From the NCBI GenBank assembly GCA_017590115.1, contig JAGGNK010006448.1, forward strand, positions 12,277,049 to 12,341,048: a stretch of 64,000 nt of DNA, written 5' to 3'. The notes beneath the pieces are model-generated. The model was not told where the DNA came from, searched no databases, and saw only the letters and a program-made list of their open reading frames with translations. The DNA is from Montifringilla adamsi. Taxonomy: Eukaryota; Chordata; Aves; Passeriformes; Passeridae. Positions 25,413-39,041 of the stretch are shown here, one piece after another (the first letter of the stretch is position 1; each line of letters begins with the position of its first letter). The translations under genes and the position numbers were made by a program.

Positions 25413-26012
25413 AAGCATAGAATGATTTGAGTTAAAAGGGATCTTAAAGATCATATGGTTCCAACCCCCCTTCCTTGGGGGGATACCTTTCACTAGTTAA
25501 GGTTGCTCAGAGCCCAATCCAACCTAGCCTTGAATACTTCCAGTGATGGGGCATCCACAGTTTCTCTGGGCAAACTGTGCCAGTGCTTCTCGACCCTCAC
25601 AATAAAGAAGTTCTTCCTAACATAAAATCTAAATCTACTGCCTTTCAGTTTAAACCCATTCCCCCTTGTCCTATAACTCCATGCCCTTGTAAAAAGTCCC
25701 TCTCCATCCTTCTTTCAGGTCCCCTTTACTTAGTGCAAGGCTGCTCCAAGGTCTTCCCAGACCCTTGTCTTCTCCAGACTGAATAACTCTGACTCTCAGC
25801 TGTTTGTCCTCACAGGAGAGATGCTTCAGCTTCTGATCATCCCCTCTGTGCTCCCCCTGATAGGTCCCTGTCCCTTCTCTGCTGGGGACCCCAGAGCTGG
25901 ATGTGGTGCTCCATCTGGGGTCTCACAACATTAGAGCTGAAGGGAAGAATCACCTCCCTCAAATTGCTGTTCATGCTTCTTTTGAGCAGTAGTTGGATTT
26001 TATATCAGCCAA
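25413..26012 (-). mobile_element. CR1 LINE 3' region, about 600 bp, minus orientation
   Basis: The left end carries 'agcATAGAATGATTT', the reverse-complemented CR1 tail, followed in correct order by the usual blocks: 'ccaaccccc', 'ggttgctcagagcccaatccaacct', 'ccagtgatggggcatccacag', 'ttcttcctaacataaaat', 'cccccttgtcctat', 'ctgctccaaggtcttccc', 'ttctccagactgaa', 'gagctggatgtggtgctcc' and 'gaatcacctccctc'. It is the best preserved repeat here. The encoded part is the C-terminal end of the reverse transcriptase ORF and the 3' UTR, read on the minus strand. It is truncated at its 5' end, as is usual, and is inactive. Confidence 0.95.
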
Positions 26013-26099
26013 ACAGTTTTATTGATATACTGTTTAAAGAGAAAGTGAGAGAGAATGTGTGTATCAGTAAATGGCATTATGGTATATTATTAGTATATG

Positions 26100-26282
26100 A
26101 CAGAATCACAGACTGTCTGAGATTGAAAGGGACCTGGTGTCATCTGTCCAACCTTCCTTCTCAAGCAAGGCCACCCAGAACAAATTGCCCAGGACCACGT
26201 CCAGATGGCTTTTGAAAACCTCCAGGGATGGGGAGCCTCTTTGGGCAGCCTGTACCACTGCTTGGTCACCCTCACCATTTCG
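26100..26282 (-). mobile_element. CR1 LINE 3'-end fragment, minus orientation
   Basis: It starts with ACAGAATCACAGACTG (tail complement), then 'gattgaaagggacctgg', 'gtccaacc', 'tctcaagcaaggccaccca', 'tccagatggcttttgaaaacctccagggatggggagcct' and 'gggcagcctgtaccactgct'. The block order matches CR1. It is a separate insertion from the copy to its left, because it has its own tail. Confidence 0.92.
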
Positions 26283-29200
26283 AGGTGGTTGGTGGCTGTA
26301 CCAGCAGTCACTGTGCAGGGCCCTACATGAAGCAGAGTGCAGTAATCACAAAATAACTGTTTTCTCTAATTTGAGAAATTGTGGTTGTTACAGCAGAGTT
26401 CCTTGCCAAGGATGAAGCATTTGCATTTATTTCTAGCAGTTAAAAGATATCTGCAAGCACTAGTGTAATCCTCTGGGATGAGGCTTCATAAGCTATAAAA
26501 CCTTTTGATAAATACATACTAGGCTTGGTTAGGACTCTTTTCCCTAGAGCTATATTAAGCTTGGGTTTATCTCATGTGCCATTTGTTTGGGATGCTTTTA
26601 TTCAATAAACTGTCTCTGATTAATCATAACATTTACTCAGACCCACTCTGTTTAATGTGCCTTCCTCTTCCCCCCCGGCTTGCAAGATCATAGCACTTCA
26701 GAGGGATGTAAGTGTCCCTTCACTGCAGAAATTCTTTTCCGAGAGTCCAGAATAGCTCAGGTCCAAGACTTTTGTTGCAAACATCCCAATAAGGGTTTTA
26801 GTAAGTCAGAAACGTCGAGTTACTAACTTCATTGATTATTTTTGTCACATTAACCTTGACCTACTAAACCAGGCAGCAGTTGTTGTTTCGAATGCAAGCA
26901 GAACCATAGCTGGCACCAGCAGCTATTGTGCTGTTCTGCATTCTCTGTCTATAGCCAGATTCTTCTGTTTCACTTTGGTACCTGCTGGCATCTACATACC
27001 CAAATTGTTGATTGGCAGGTGCACTGTGACAGTCAAAAATATTTATGAAATGGAGATGATAGTTAAATGCCTTAACAAGGGAAGAGAACCCCAAATGCAA
27101 AGCCAAGACAAATTATCTGTATAACTTGATACTATCAGCAGCTGTTGGCAAGGTCAGGAAGGTTATTAAAAGTTAAGTGTTTGTAAAGAATCTGGTATCC
27201 CTCTATCTGAATAATTTACTATAAAAAATGTTAAGAAAGTGTAAGTGTAATTCTTTTGAGATATCTGCAGAACAGAGCAATAACAAATTCTCAGACTGCT
27301 CCTGTAATTTTTAAAAATGCCTTGAAAGTTTTATGATTTAAACTTGGATACATATACTTTTACTTTAAATTAAAGAGATAGGCAAGTCTTTTTCCTTACA
27401 TTTTATCCACTACTCACTTTTTTGCAGCGGGGCGAAAAAACTTAATATTTTGTTTTTAAAACATCTCTTCATGGAAATACCCTGTAAACAAGTATTGACT
27501 TCCATATGAGACAATATTTGTTCCATTTTTAAGTGAAAGAAAACAGAGCCAAACCCAGGAATCTTTAAGCTTTATCATTCGTATTCCAGTGACTGCCGAA
27601 CCATTGGTTTCCCATCACAGATCTGGTTTTTTAATATCCATCAGTTACAATTTCATGAATTCTCACTGCTGGCAGTGACACACATGTTTTCATTTACTGC
27701 ATTACTGGTATTCTCTAGACAACTTTTCAGTCTGTTGAAAAGAAATTAATTCCAGCAGTGAACTAAGATACTGAATTCTCAGCAGTTTATGAATTCATGT
27801 TTTTACATTGAGGCTATTTATATCTGGATTGAATTGATTTGAATATGTAACCAGGTGGTTGTGGTTATGTCTTTTATTATTCACTGGATTTGAAAAGCCA
27901 GCAGAGCGCAACTGCAGAATGGGAAAACTCACTAATTGCAGTTGGTAAATATAGCATTGTATGGTTGAAATCTCAGCTTCTATTTCTCTCATTTCTGTTC
28001 ATGACTTCAGGCATGATTAGCATGAAGGAGTACAATATACCATAACTAGAGTATCCTAAGTAAGGCACACTATATACAATTTTTAGATCTGACTAAATTT
28101 TACATTTTTATTAAAGATGAAAATCTAATAACTTGTTTCTGTTTTATCCTGTGGTCCCCATTTCACCGACAATGAAAAGTGGCAATATACCCAGGCAACA
28201 TTTTAGACAAGATCTTTTGGAGCAGAGTAAAGACCTTATAGATAACTTGCAAAGCCTGTCACTATGCTGCAGATTCATACTCAGCAGGGTTATGCTTTTT
28301 ATCTTTGTCTTCTCCAATGGATATTCAAAACTGTTGGATCAAGGAAGAAATGGGCTTAGTCCTGACCTGTGTTTTCCATGGAACAAAGAAAGTGAAAACT
28401 TTTAGTTGTTAGAGAAGAAGCACTTTACCCCATCAATTTTTTGAACTTAGAAATTGATTGTTCCTTTTAAGAGGAAGTTTGCATGAAATGTGGCTTCTTA
28501 ATCATCATCTTAATGTCAGTAAAATTGAAAGGATTTTTATCTCAAAAAAATCTTGATTTATAGTTTGAGAGGCTTCCACAACAAAAATTGGAGAAAGTGA
28601 TAAACTTGGAAGATTGTAAAGGCAAGTACATTTCACTGGCAAATTCTCTAGGATTACATTAAGCCCCAGTTAAGCATGTCCCTGTGCTGTTGGTCTTGAC
28701 TGTAATATTTGGTCATTCTTGCTGTAACTAAACAGCACAGGGTAGATAGTAGTGATTGCTGAAATCTTTGCTTCTCTCAGTCACAGGGAGTAGCTGTTTC
28801 AGAGGTTGCCTTTGGTAGGACATGGGTGATACCCTTCCCAAGACTGATTTTTGCACAAGAAGGGATTTAGGATGATAGATACCCTGGTCTTTTTTTTTCC
28901 CCAGAGGCTGCGTTGTAACTAGCCTTGCTTCCCTCTCAAAGACTTGTACTGTATATTCACAGTTTATGATGTATTACTTTCAGTAGCTCTCTGTGAACAC
29001 AGCCTGCCTTCTTCAAGATTGCTGTGTCTGGAATCAAAAAGTTTCTGAAGTGTTAGTAAATAATTGCAGTTTGTTTGAAAGAGGTGTGCAGGCAGTGAAT
29101 CTGAGTACATGCAGGTAACTCAGCATTTTTAGTAGTAAGAGTATGCATAGCTAGAGGATTAGAAAATATCTGTTTTAGAAAGTGTTCTTTTGGTTTCTTT

Positions 29201-32200
29201 TTCACTGTATTGGTTTTACAAATTCTTTTTATCTAGTGACTAATGTATGCACGAGGAATATTTTTGTAATCCCTTGTGTCTGAGGGGCAGCATCTCTATT
29301 GAAATGTGTTTCCCAGATCAATCTCAGACTATTCTCTTCTATCTTGAGTCAATATACCAAGGAGAGGAAAGATCATGCAGTTTTATTTTGTAAGTTGTAA
29401 AGAGAGTAGAAGCTGTGTGGTTGTTTTGATTTGGAAACACGATGATGACTTTATAACATTTTTTTCCCTGCTATGCATGGACAGATATTGACATGTTGAT
29501 AAAGCAATACAAATGATTTTGAGAATACCAGTCAGGCTCTCTGTAATCTCACTGAAAACACTGACACGTATTTGCTCCAGAGAACACTGCTGTGTATTCT
29601 GATTTTCAGTCTGCAAATTGCTGTGTTTGAATGCAATCAGTGTCTTTGTTACTCATTCACCTGCTCCTGTGTCTGTCTTTCTTGGATTAAATAATTTGCA
29701 CAGGAGCAGCTTGGGAATGCTGGCTGTACCAGCAAATAACATTTAATATAGAAAGTATGTTGGAAGAAATTTTTTTAAAAATAGCTGATATCTCTAGTGA
29801 ATACCTCTGTATACATTGTGGCAATGCAGAGAAAGGCATCTGACGCAGAAATTTTTGAGGTTTAATTCATTTGTGCTTCAGGGAGGAAGCAAAGACCAGC
29901 AGCTCTGACTTGTGCTGGTACCAGGCCTCCCTGAGTTTTCTCTCCATGAAGACCAGCTCCTGGCCCTGGCTGAGGCTCAGCTCCCCTTGGTGGGGAGCAT
30001 AGGTACAGAAGGTAACTGCCAGGATATGGCCACTCCTTCCATGGAAAATGCTAGATCAAGAGCCACAAGCCTCCACCACAGCTTTAATACACACACTGTT
30101 AACAGCAGCCCTGGAAATTGTGAGATGCTGAAGAGCATGGAGTTATTCTTCGTATTTTCCTGGCATTGCCAGGAGGGAGGTCTGTAATTGGAAGAGCTGT
30201 ATTAGTTACAGTACATGTAGTGAAACCAAAGCTGAGGCTGGTGTAGGGATGGGGAAAGGTCAGAAAGCTGATTTGGGGATGAAAATTGGGCTATTGCAGC
30301 ACATTGTCCACATGTTTCAGCCCCATTCAGCAGCTCAGCGGTGTTGAGTGGCAAGTGTACATCTGGCATGCCCCGATGGTTCAGAGGGATGGGTGCAAGC
30401 GAGGAGCTCCTTACTTTTGTCTAGTCCTTCCTTCCCTCTGCCCCTCACAAAGCTGCAGCTTCACTCCTGGCTAGAAGAAGAACAGCAAGTTCTGTCAAGT
30501 TATACACTGCCTTCATGGTTCAGCAACCATCATCTCTTCCTGCTGTCGTGTTTAATGCAGTGACTTCTCAGAGAGTACCTCCAAGAGCTTAAATAAATAA
30601 GTTCTCTGCAATTCCAGAGGTTCTCTTTGGTTCTTCTGGTCTCTGCAGGAATGCCAATAGACTTTATCTTCCCATTTTATCCATAAGAAAGTGTATGCAG
30701 GGCATACTAAAGCACTGCCTGGAAATGCAGTACAATATAGAACATACATAGAATGAAATCAGGTTGTTGAGAGCAGTCACTTTTGGTTTTCTCCCAAGTT
30801 ACAGAATAAGTATTGGGGGTGAGACAGAGGAAGACTCCCACAGTAGGTTGATAGACTTCACATGTGGATACAATTCTGTATATGTAAAAAGCAAATACAG
30901 ATATTCTCTAATAGATATCTGTGAAATCCAAATCTATGAGAGCTTCTGTATTCTTGCAGTTTTCTAGCTAATACACGTGCTTTGGGAAGGGAAAGCAGTC
31001 TGGGGGAAATTGTGTGCTCATGAAACTGAAGAGTGACCCTAAGCAGGTCTGTGTAAAAGGCATCAATTGTTTTCACACCAATTAAAGACTGAATAGCCTA
31101 TTTCTTATTAGCTAAGTCTAATTTTGTTTCTAATCAGGAAACTAAATATCAAAGCAAAAAGGGTTTTGTCTGATTTCTATTTAGTGGCAATTACATCACA
31201 TTTCATTTCAATGCACCTATCTAGGAAAGAACACGTGAATGGAGCAGTTCTGAATCCTACAATTGTTGTTGGAGTCGGTCTTTTTTACTGCTACCACTAG
31301 GATTTAGAAAAGCTTCTAACTTCTGAAAAATGTTTAACAGATGTACCATCTAGGTAGAAAACACCATTCAACATAGCTTTTTAAGAAAAGCTCTGCTTTT
31401 TCCAGTACATTACTGTGCTGTGTTTCTCTCTCAAAGTTAAAAATCTCACCCTTCTAATGCTATCATCAATGCCACTTTTTTCTTCCAAATCAATCAAAAC
31501 AAACGTCCTTTAAGAAGAAAAATCAATTTAGCCTATTAATTAACTGAACTCAGTATAGTGCCTGAAGGCCAGAATGTCATTTCCCATAAGATTTCCTTTC
31601 AAAATAAAAACAAAATTGGAGCACTCACAGGTTGTCATCACTAAGGGCTCTTAATACTTCAGAATACACTGGTAATCTTTATCCTACCTGATGCAGACCT
31701 ATTTAAACATTCTGATTAAATGTTGTTGCATTTGTTCTGGTTTTGCTTCTGCCACATGGTAGATAAAGGAACTTTAGTCAGTGTAGTCAGTGCCTGAGCA
31801 AAACATCACTACAGCAAGCTACCAAAAGGTTGTATCTGATAATGGATTACTTTCCTGTGGTATAAGGCTCTTTATTTTCTCATCCCTCAGCAAAAGAGAT
31901 TATAAAATTTAGATTATCAACTCATAAGTAAGGGAAAGCAAAATGAGAAAAAGTTATTAAATGAAAGTGGGTGTGTTGTAACTGTTGCTATATATTCATG
32001 GTTACCAGGGTTCCAGTCTATGAAAGCTGCTTGGAGAGAGTTAATACATCTTAGTGGAAATCTGCTTTGCTGTTGTATCTTTTTGTTGACAGTAGTAAAG
32101 TGTATTGCAGTGAACATTCAGAGTGATTTGTCTTCTGAACCCCGTGGTTGGTACGTGCAGTGTGGAGCAAGTGGCCTTCAGGAATACGGATAGTAAATTC

Positions 32201-33952
32201 ATCTCAGTGTAACCCTTTATAAGAGCTGAACTATGCTAACACCAGCCATGTAATGGGCTTGACAGAGTAGAAGGGTCCTATTCAAACAACAAAAAATGAA
32301 CAAAAAGAGACCCAACAAAACCCCCACTCGATTAAAACGTTTATTTGTCAAGAAACTTTCCTTTCCTTCTCTCTTCGTTATGAATTTTAGGGCATGTTTA
32401 GGACTTACAGTGATTAACTCAGTATAATCTTGAGCAATGAAGCTTAGTTAAGGACTGTATGATTAAAGAAATAAGCTCTTCCTGTGGACATGCCACCAGT
32501 ATAGTCTTTTGTCACTTTCCCTTGTCATACTGTTTGCAGGATTTACTTCTGTTGTTTGCCCTGATTTGTGTCTGTATTGTGCAGTATTTTTCCAAAGTTC
32601 ACCTGGTTTGCACTGCTTAAAATAAGAAAGAAAACCTCAAGAGCTGTTTATCCGTTGAGTTCATATTAACCACTTGGAAAACTTCCTTCTAAGGAAATGC
32701 ATCTGAGTATAATTTAAGCAAAGATCATGTTCTGCAGCTGATCCTGTTCTTCAGGAGAATGCCAGTGGGATTCTCCACAGCCACTCACAGGGAAGCTGGT
32801 GGGATTAGGACTGAAGAATCATTAAAACCATTCAGATACTAAAATCATACGCAGGAGGAAACAAGAAAAGAAAAATGGAAACCACAATAGTTACAAAAAG
32901 TGAAGCTTGTTGTCAGTTCTTCAACTTGTATGTTTAACGAAAGGCAGAAATGTTCTCAGGTTTGCCAAACCCAAGAGGTTAAACATGCAGTTGGGAAGAC
33001 TTAAGAATTATGCCAGTAGTTCTTATGTTCATAAAAATCTTTCTCAAGTGTTTGAACTTTCTCTGACCTTCCTGGCAATAGATATATATATGACATTTAG
33101 AAATTGAAAAACCCAACTTGCAGCACATACGGAATATCCACATGAGGATTCTCCACCTTTTATCAGGTGCCTTCCCCACTTTGTCAGGAGTCCAAAAAGT
33201 GATGGCATCCTTCTGCCTTGTGCTTGTGAAAGGATTTGATACTGGGCTGACTCTTGTCCTTCCCCATGGCTTGTGAGAAGTAGTTCGGGTTACTGCTACC
33301 AAGTTCAGAATTGTCTACTTTGGAAGTGATTGGCATTGGAAAGCTACCCTGGCTGGGTAAGAACAGTTTACACTGGCACTTGTTAGAAAAGTAGATCACA
33401 GTCCTGCTACATTCTGACAGAGTTGGGGTTTTTTCTTCAGTCCCTTCTGGGGAGAGAGCTACAGCAAAGAAGGTAAACTTTTACATAAAAAATAATGCCT
33501 GCATGGAGTAATGATCTATGGTGGTGCAAATGAGAAGTTTGTTCCACCTATTTCTGAAGTTTCATTCTGTTTTTAAAATGAGACCATTTTAATTCACTTG
33601 TTACTCTACTGGGTTTTTAAATATGCACAGTGCTTTTTGTTAAGGGTGTTTGCCTGACCCTGATTTTTTCTCTGAACTTTTTCAACAAAAGTGGTTAATG
33701 AAGTCACAGAAATTCTGTTAAGTTATGAGGTACTGTGCATCATCATAATCATGTCCTTGTTCATCTCCCTAGTTTGTAACAAATGTAATGCAAATACAGA
33801 GGCTTCACTGAATTTTAAACTAATTCATTTTAATATGTTTTATTCTGGTGTTGGGTTTTTTTTTAGATTGTTCTTAAATACCAGTTCTGAGTTTTGAGCA
33901 AGAAAGAAAGGATTTGCTGTGCCTTTTAATGTTTTTGGTTTATTTGTTTGAG
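26283..33952. other. FARP1 intron, no gene seen
   Basis: AT-rich intronic DNA with no recognised repeat family or exon. A slightly GC-richer patch at about 29890-30190 keeps one 91-codon frame open; it resembles no protein I know. Confidence 0.55.
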
Positions 33953-33994
33953 GGGTTTTTTTTGTTTGTTTGTTTGTTTGGTTTTTTTTTTTTT

Positions 33995-34057
<63 letters not shown>
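33953..34057 (+). repeat. TTTG/T low-complexity tract ending in a 61-nt T homopolymer
   Basis: Four TTTG units at about 33962-33980 lead into T runs broken by GG, then an uninterrupted T run from 33997 to 34057. The opposite strand reads as poly-lysine codons, which is meaningless. No SINE or processed-pseudogene body is recognisable on the right side, so a minus-strand poly(A) tail is possible but not supported. Confidence 0.9.
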
Positions 34058-34058
<1 letters not shown>

Positions 34059-34140
34059 TTGAATGCTCCTGATGTCACAGAGCTGTACAGCAGAGGGCTG
34101 AAATTTGTGTATAGAGGGTTTATGGAAAAAAGGTTTGGCT

Positions 34141-34882
34141 AAAGGGTTCACTACTGTTTATCTCTACTTTAGCAAAGCTTTGATACTGTCTCCCTTAACA
34201 GTCTCATAGATAGTGGTGGATTATGAGTCAGGTAAGTAGGTGGGACAGTGGACTGAAAGGACTGAAACTTGTCTGAACTGCTGGTGTTCAAGATCAGCAG
34301 CACAACATTCAGCTAGAGGCAGCTCACTGTTTCACACTGAGACCAACACTGTAAAAATTCTTCTTTAGGGTTTAGATGATGGGGCAGGATGTAAGACTTA
34401 GTAAGTCTGTAGCCAGCTCAAAATTAGGAGTGGTGATTAATGCACCAGTGGCTTGTGCTGCCACTTAGATGGACCTTGACAGGCTGGAGAAATGGGCTAA
34501 GGGGAACCCCATAAAGTTCAGCAAAGCCCTGCTGCTGGGAGGAATAACCCTGCACACCAGTACAAGCTGGGACACACTGACTGGGGAATGGCTTTGCAGA
34601 GAGGCCTCGGGGTCCTGGTGAATAACAAGTTGAGCATGAATCAGTAACACATCTGACAAAGAAAAAGCTTTTCCCATTAAGGTGCTCAAACACCAGTTAC
34701 CCAAAGAGGCTGTGCTGTCTCCATCCTGGGAGGAGATACTCCAAACCCTAAGGAACCTGATCCAACTTTAAAACTGGATCTAGCTTTGAAGTTGGCCTTG
34801 CTTTGATGAGGTGGGAGGAAGGCTGAACCAGATGATCTTCCGAGCTCCCATGGAACCTAAGTTATTTTGTAATTCTCTGATT
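34141..34882 (+). mobile_element. Rearranged CR1 LINE copy (reverse transcriptase ORF end plus 3' UTR)
   Basis: At 34162-34195 the sequence matches the CR1 reverse-transcriptase block FSKAFDTVS, broken by a one-base shift after FSKA. A second block at about 34395-34640 matches the later ORF2 region ('gaggagtggt', 'gccacttagatggaccttgacaggctggagaaatgggc', 'gggaggaataaccctgcacaccagtacaagctggg', 'ggggtcctggtgaat'). A jump at about 34640-34690 then leads to the 3' region ('cccaaagaggctgtgctgtctccatcctgggag', 'aaccagatgatcttcc') and a worn ATTCTCTGATTG tail. Two internal deletions and a frameshift make it a dead element. Confidence 0.92.
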
Positions 34883-37800
34883 GTAGCACAAATGTTATAA
34901 ACAGTATTCCTTTCCCTGCAAATAGCCCCGGGGGAAGTTACAGGCAGTGGTCTTTCATGTTTATTTGCTGTAACACAAACTAAATCAAAACAGATGTTTC
35001 TGTGCCTTACAGTTTAATAAAGATTTTCCCACGTGTTGAATGTATTTAGACTAAAAATGTACAGTTTACTGTAGTGTCATCTTCAATGTTATATAGTTTC
35101 TTTGCTGCTTTCTGTTGTTTACATTGTGCCAAATGTTGTTCCAAGTCACTTTTCCATTTCTCATGGACAGTGTGTTTTACTCTTTCCCCCTGTAAATGGT
35201 TCTCTTTCGAAGAATTCAGTGTTAACAGTTCTGCAGGACAATTGCTGGAGTTGTTATTGCAGTTCTCTTCCGAAAGGTACAAAGGCATTGCTGAAGGTGT
35301 TGTAAACCAAGATCTCCTCAATTTTTGTTGTGACTTAGCTGTAATGGGGGAGTATAGCATAATTACAAAATTTGTTCCTCACCACTTTTTTTCCTCACTT
35401 CTCAGTGAAGCTGGGTTGATCCTGCTTTCACCATCTAACCTGTGAAAACTTACTATAGACCATAAGTTGATGTTACAGACTTGAGTCTGGAAAAGAAGAG
35501 AAAAGGCAAACTTCTTCTCAGGGGAGCATACTTTTAATATCAAATAGAGTTCTTTTCAGTCCCTTATAACATTATTGTTCTCTGAAATCCACTAAGTCTT
35601 AGTCGGTAATATTAGATTTTTGCTTGTGTACAGTTCTCACTCTTGGTTATCTAGATATTTGAGTAGACTGAAAGTTCTGTAAGGAAAGATTGTGGGAAAT
35701 ACTACATTTGTTGAGTCAGAACCATATCTGAACTGTTTGTTTTAATCCAAACCGCCCCATGTCTAGTTTGTTAACTTTTAGTCCATCTAGACCAGGACAC
35801 CTAGTGATACCTTTAATTTGTTCTGGTCAGTCTGAGGGTTGGAGGTAAATGATTAAGAAAGAATTATTCAAGGTCCTAATTTCTTGTTCATCTCCACAGA
35901 AGGTTAGGATTATTAACATCACTGGACTTAAAACAAATTTACTTGTTTATTTGTTTTGATGGAAAATAACATTAAAATTACTGAGGTGCCTGGAGGAAGA
36001 GATCCTAAGGACTTTGTATAGGTTTGCTCTGTTTTATTCTTGTGATTAAAGGAGGAGAAAAAGTTTTGGCATGTGGATTCTAGAAGTATTCTGTGTGAAA
36101 CTTTCCTGGTAGAGGAGGTGAAATGCTGATATTTGGGATACAGTAGGTACTAACTTTGCCATGAGACATCACCACCACGAAGAAGCATCAGTTTGCATAA
36201 CATGTGTTTGCTGTTCCTCACACTGGAAATGTTAAGTCTTATTTGGAGTTACCCCCTGTCAAGAAGAAAACCGGTCCCCAGGTTTGACAAATATTAACTC
36301 GGATTATATTTGCTTCTGAATAGTTTGTTTTATTAAAAATTCAGCCTTGTGCATAACTCTTTGAAGGCTTTGGGCCAAAATTTGTTGCAGGTGAAGCAAA
36401 TAGATTCTAACATGTTGGACTGTAAGAAATTTTAAAACATTTTGGAGATCTGGGAAGCGGGTGATAAAACCTAGGAAAATATCCACTTTTGCCAGAGGGA
36501 ATTGAAGTCTAGATGTTTTCTTTACCCACAGTGACAAGCTAATGATCTGTGGAATGAAGAGGAGACATGCTAAACACCCGTGCACAGTCATGTCATTTAT
36601 GGCATCCTGCATTCATCTGCACTGACGTCACTCTAGATTGTAACCTATTCTCATTGTGGACCCTGTAAATAAATTAACATTCATCTGTTGCTACATATAA
36701 ATATTGTTAGAATTTTGACCCTTTGAGACAGCATTTTTTAAAAGATAATATTTAAGAGCCAACACATTTTAACATTCCAGTTGGTATTTATGTTAATTTG
36801 AGCTCAATTCGTTCCCTAAGCATTTGAGATCAGCTATTTTTAGCCTGGTTTCCTGAGGAACTGAAGTTTATAGGATGGCTGTATCTATCCATCTGCCTTC
36901 CACTGAGCTTTTTGAAGCCAATGATCAATTTATCTTGATTTGGCAGAGAGAGTGAGGTTTTAATGCTGCTAATCTCTGGCAGGTTTCATTGATAGCTTTG
37001 GTTTGTTTGAAGAGAGGCACACAAATACCTACCCCATCTAAGGGAAAAGGTGTAAGGTAAGCTCACCAGTGGTGTTATGTGTGAGTTGGTGGGAAAACAG
37101 CTGGGCCACGACTCAGTGCTGCTTCTCACTCCTGGGGCAGTGAGAGAACATGAGCCTGAGCTGTGCTGCTGTGGCTGGGGGGAACTGGAAATACTTAGGT
37201 TGTGAAGCATGGGCTGTGGATGATCACAGCTGGGGGGATGTTGCATGGAGACAATGGTCAAGGACCCCGTGTTCCTGTGGTGGTGACAGTGTGTGAATAT
37301 GTAGCAAGGAGTCTGTTGGGCGTCATTTTAATTGGTCTGAAAACTATTTGCCTTTAACAAGGGAAGCTATTGTATGGACACTGTTCATGTCTCTGGAAGC
37401 CTGCAAAAACATATAGCTTATTCTTCATGTTGTGAGAGGGTTCTTGGGCATGGCACACAGGCTTTTTTATGGAGAATGTACACCTCCAAAACAAATGATC
37501 TCAAAGTCCTTCAGAAACAAGTTGGGCTTTGTTTCTCCTTAGCCCCAGTATAAATAAAGTCAGGCTTTATTTCTCTTCGGGAATCTGGGAACGGGTGGAG
37601 AAATGAGACATGGAATTTTAGTTATGAATGGTAACATGATTGTGGAAATAAGCTCTGAGCTCTCAGACACTATACCTAGAGATGACTTTAAAAAAAAAAC
37701 AACTTTCTAGCTAAGTAGGCAAGGCTTTTCCCATAGAGTTTGCTGCCAGAGGACAGTTCTCTGGTTTCAGTGACTGAGCTTAAAATACTTACATACTAAA

Positions 37801-38994
37801 ATAAAGCAGAGTGTTGGGGATTTTTTTCAGTTGTTTTACCTTCTTTTCTTCAGTATTTAAAACCTTTCTTGAGAACATCTATTTGTTCATCTATATAATC
37901 AATAGTAATGGAAAGAAAAGTTCCATGTGTCCCTACAAAGGTAGAGTTAGCCCCAAGAATCACCATGTGGCCTCTGCAGTTGTGCTCATCATAAAATACA
38001 GGATGTGAGTTTTGTTCAGGTGCCTGTCAGCTGAGATACTCTGTTTTATAAGCTGTGTTACCAGCAAAGTCTGTTCATCTTTAAATCTCCAAAAGACTGT
38101 CTTGGGCTTTTCATTGCCATTTCACTTCTATGAATACTTCTTTAAAAAAAGCAGACACAGGACTAGACTGTTGCTCTGCATTTCTCTGTCTCCTCCATAA
38201 AGCATGCATGCATTTATCTGTGTGCTTTTTTATACTGAAGCTCCCATGACAGGTGGACACTGTGCTTCAATCTGGTTTAGTAGGTTTTGGGTTACTTTAC
38301 AGAAGCCATTACTTGAGGAACAGAAAGTGTAGATTTTTGTCTTGGCAGAGCAAGACAAAAGTGTGTTTCAGTTTCTCTTCTTTAAAGCTGATAAGCTGAT
38401 TATGTCTTCAATTTTCATAAGCCAAATCAAAACCCCTGCTTATAAGCCTTAAGTCAGCTTGTGTATCCACTGAACTCCAAGAAGGGCTGGGTAATTTGTA
38501 ACAGAAACTTGGAGATCACACAGTAGTCAGCTGGAATGCAGAAAATGAGGTCATGTTTCTTGACCTGCAGTTGATTCTGCATTGCCCTGTTGCATCACTG
38601 ACATGCATTAATAAAAGTCATTGCATGCACAGTATTGAGCATTTGGAGTTTTTGAATTTTATTTTTTATTATTGTTTATTTCTGCAGTCACACTTGGAAT
38701 ATTTATCCTAATTGACCTTGATGTATACCTTGTGTTGAGAACACAGATTCTATAAAATACTAGCAAATAAATCTGCTGTACAGATCTGTCTGCAGTAAAG
38801 ATGTGTCATGATCTTGTACTGCAGAATGTTACCACTTTTTTGATAGTGACAGTGTATTAGGAGTTACAGTTTTGATGTGCCAACCCCTAGAGTCAATACT
38901 TATTTATACTTATGTTGTGCCAACAAAGCTGTTTCAGCAGTGAAGATCAGGGTGTAATCCATCTCAGTAATAATGCCCCTTCTCTTTTTTTAAA

Positions 38995-39041
38995 TCTTCT
39001 TCTTCCTCCCTTTCCTTCCTTCTCCTTTTCCCTTTCTCTTT
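38995..39041 (+). repeat. 47-nt pure polypyrimidine tract
   Basis: Every base from 38995 to 39041 is C or T, mostly TTC and CCTT units. It is followed by GCCAG, with AG at 39045-39046, so it also has the shape of a strong 3' splice site. Mirror-type pyrimidine tracts of this length can form triplex DNA. Confidence 0.9.

Noticed and set aside
25901..26415. Overlapping frames of 70-104 codons on both strands
   Set aside because: They are produced by the two minus-strand CR1 copies and the DNA between them.
33840..34151. Frames encoding poly-lysine or poly-phenylalanine
   Set aside because: They are translations of the T homopolymer.
34424..34704. Minus-strand frames of 79-89 codons
   Set aside because: They are antisense shadows of the plus-strand CR1 element.
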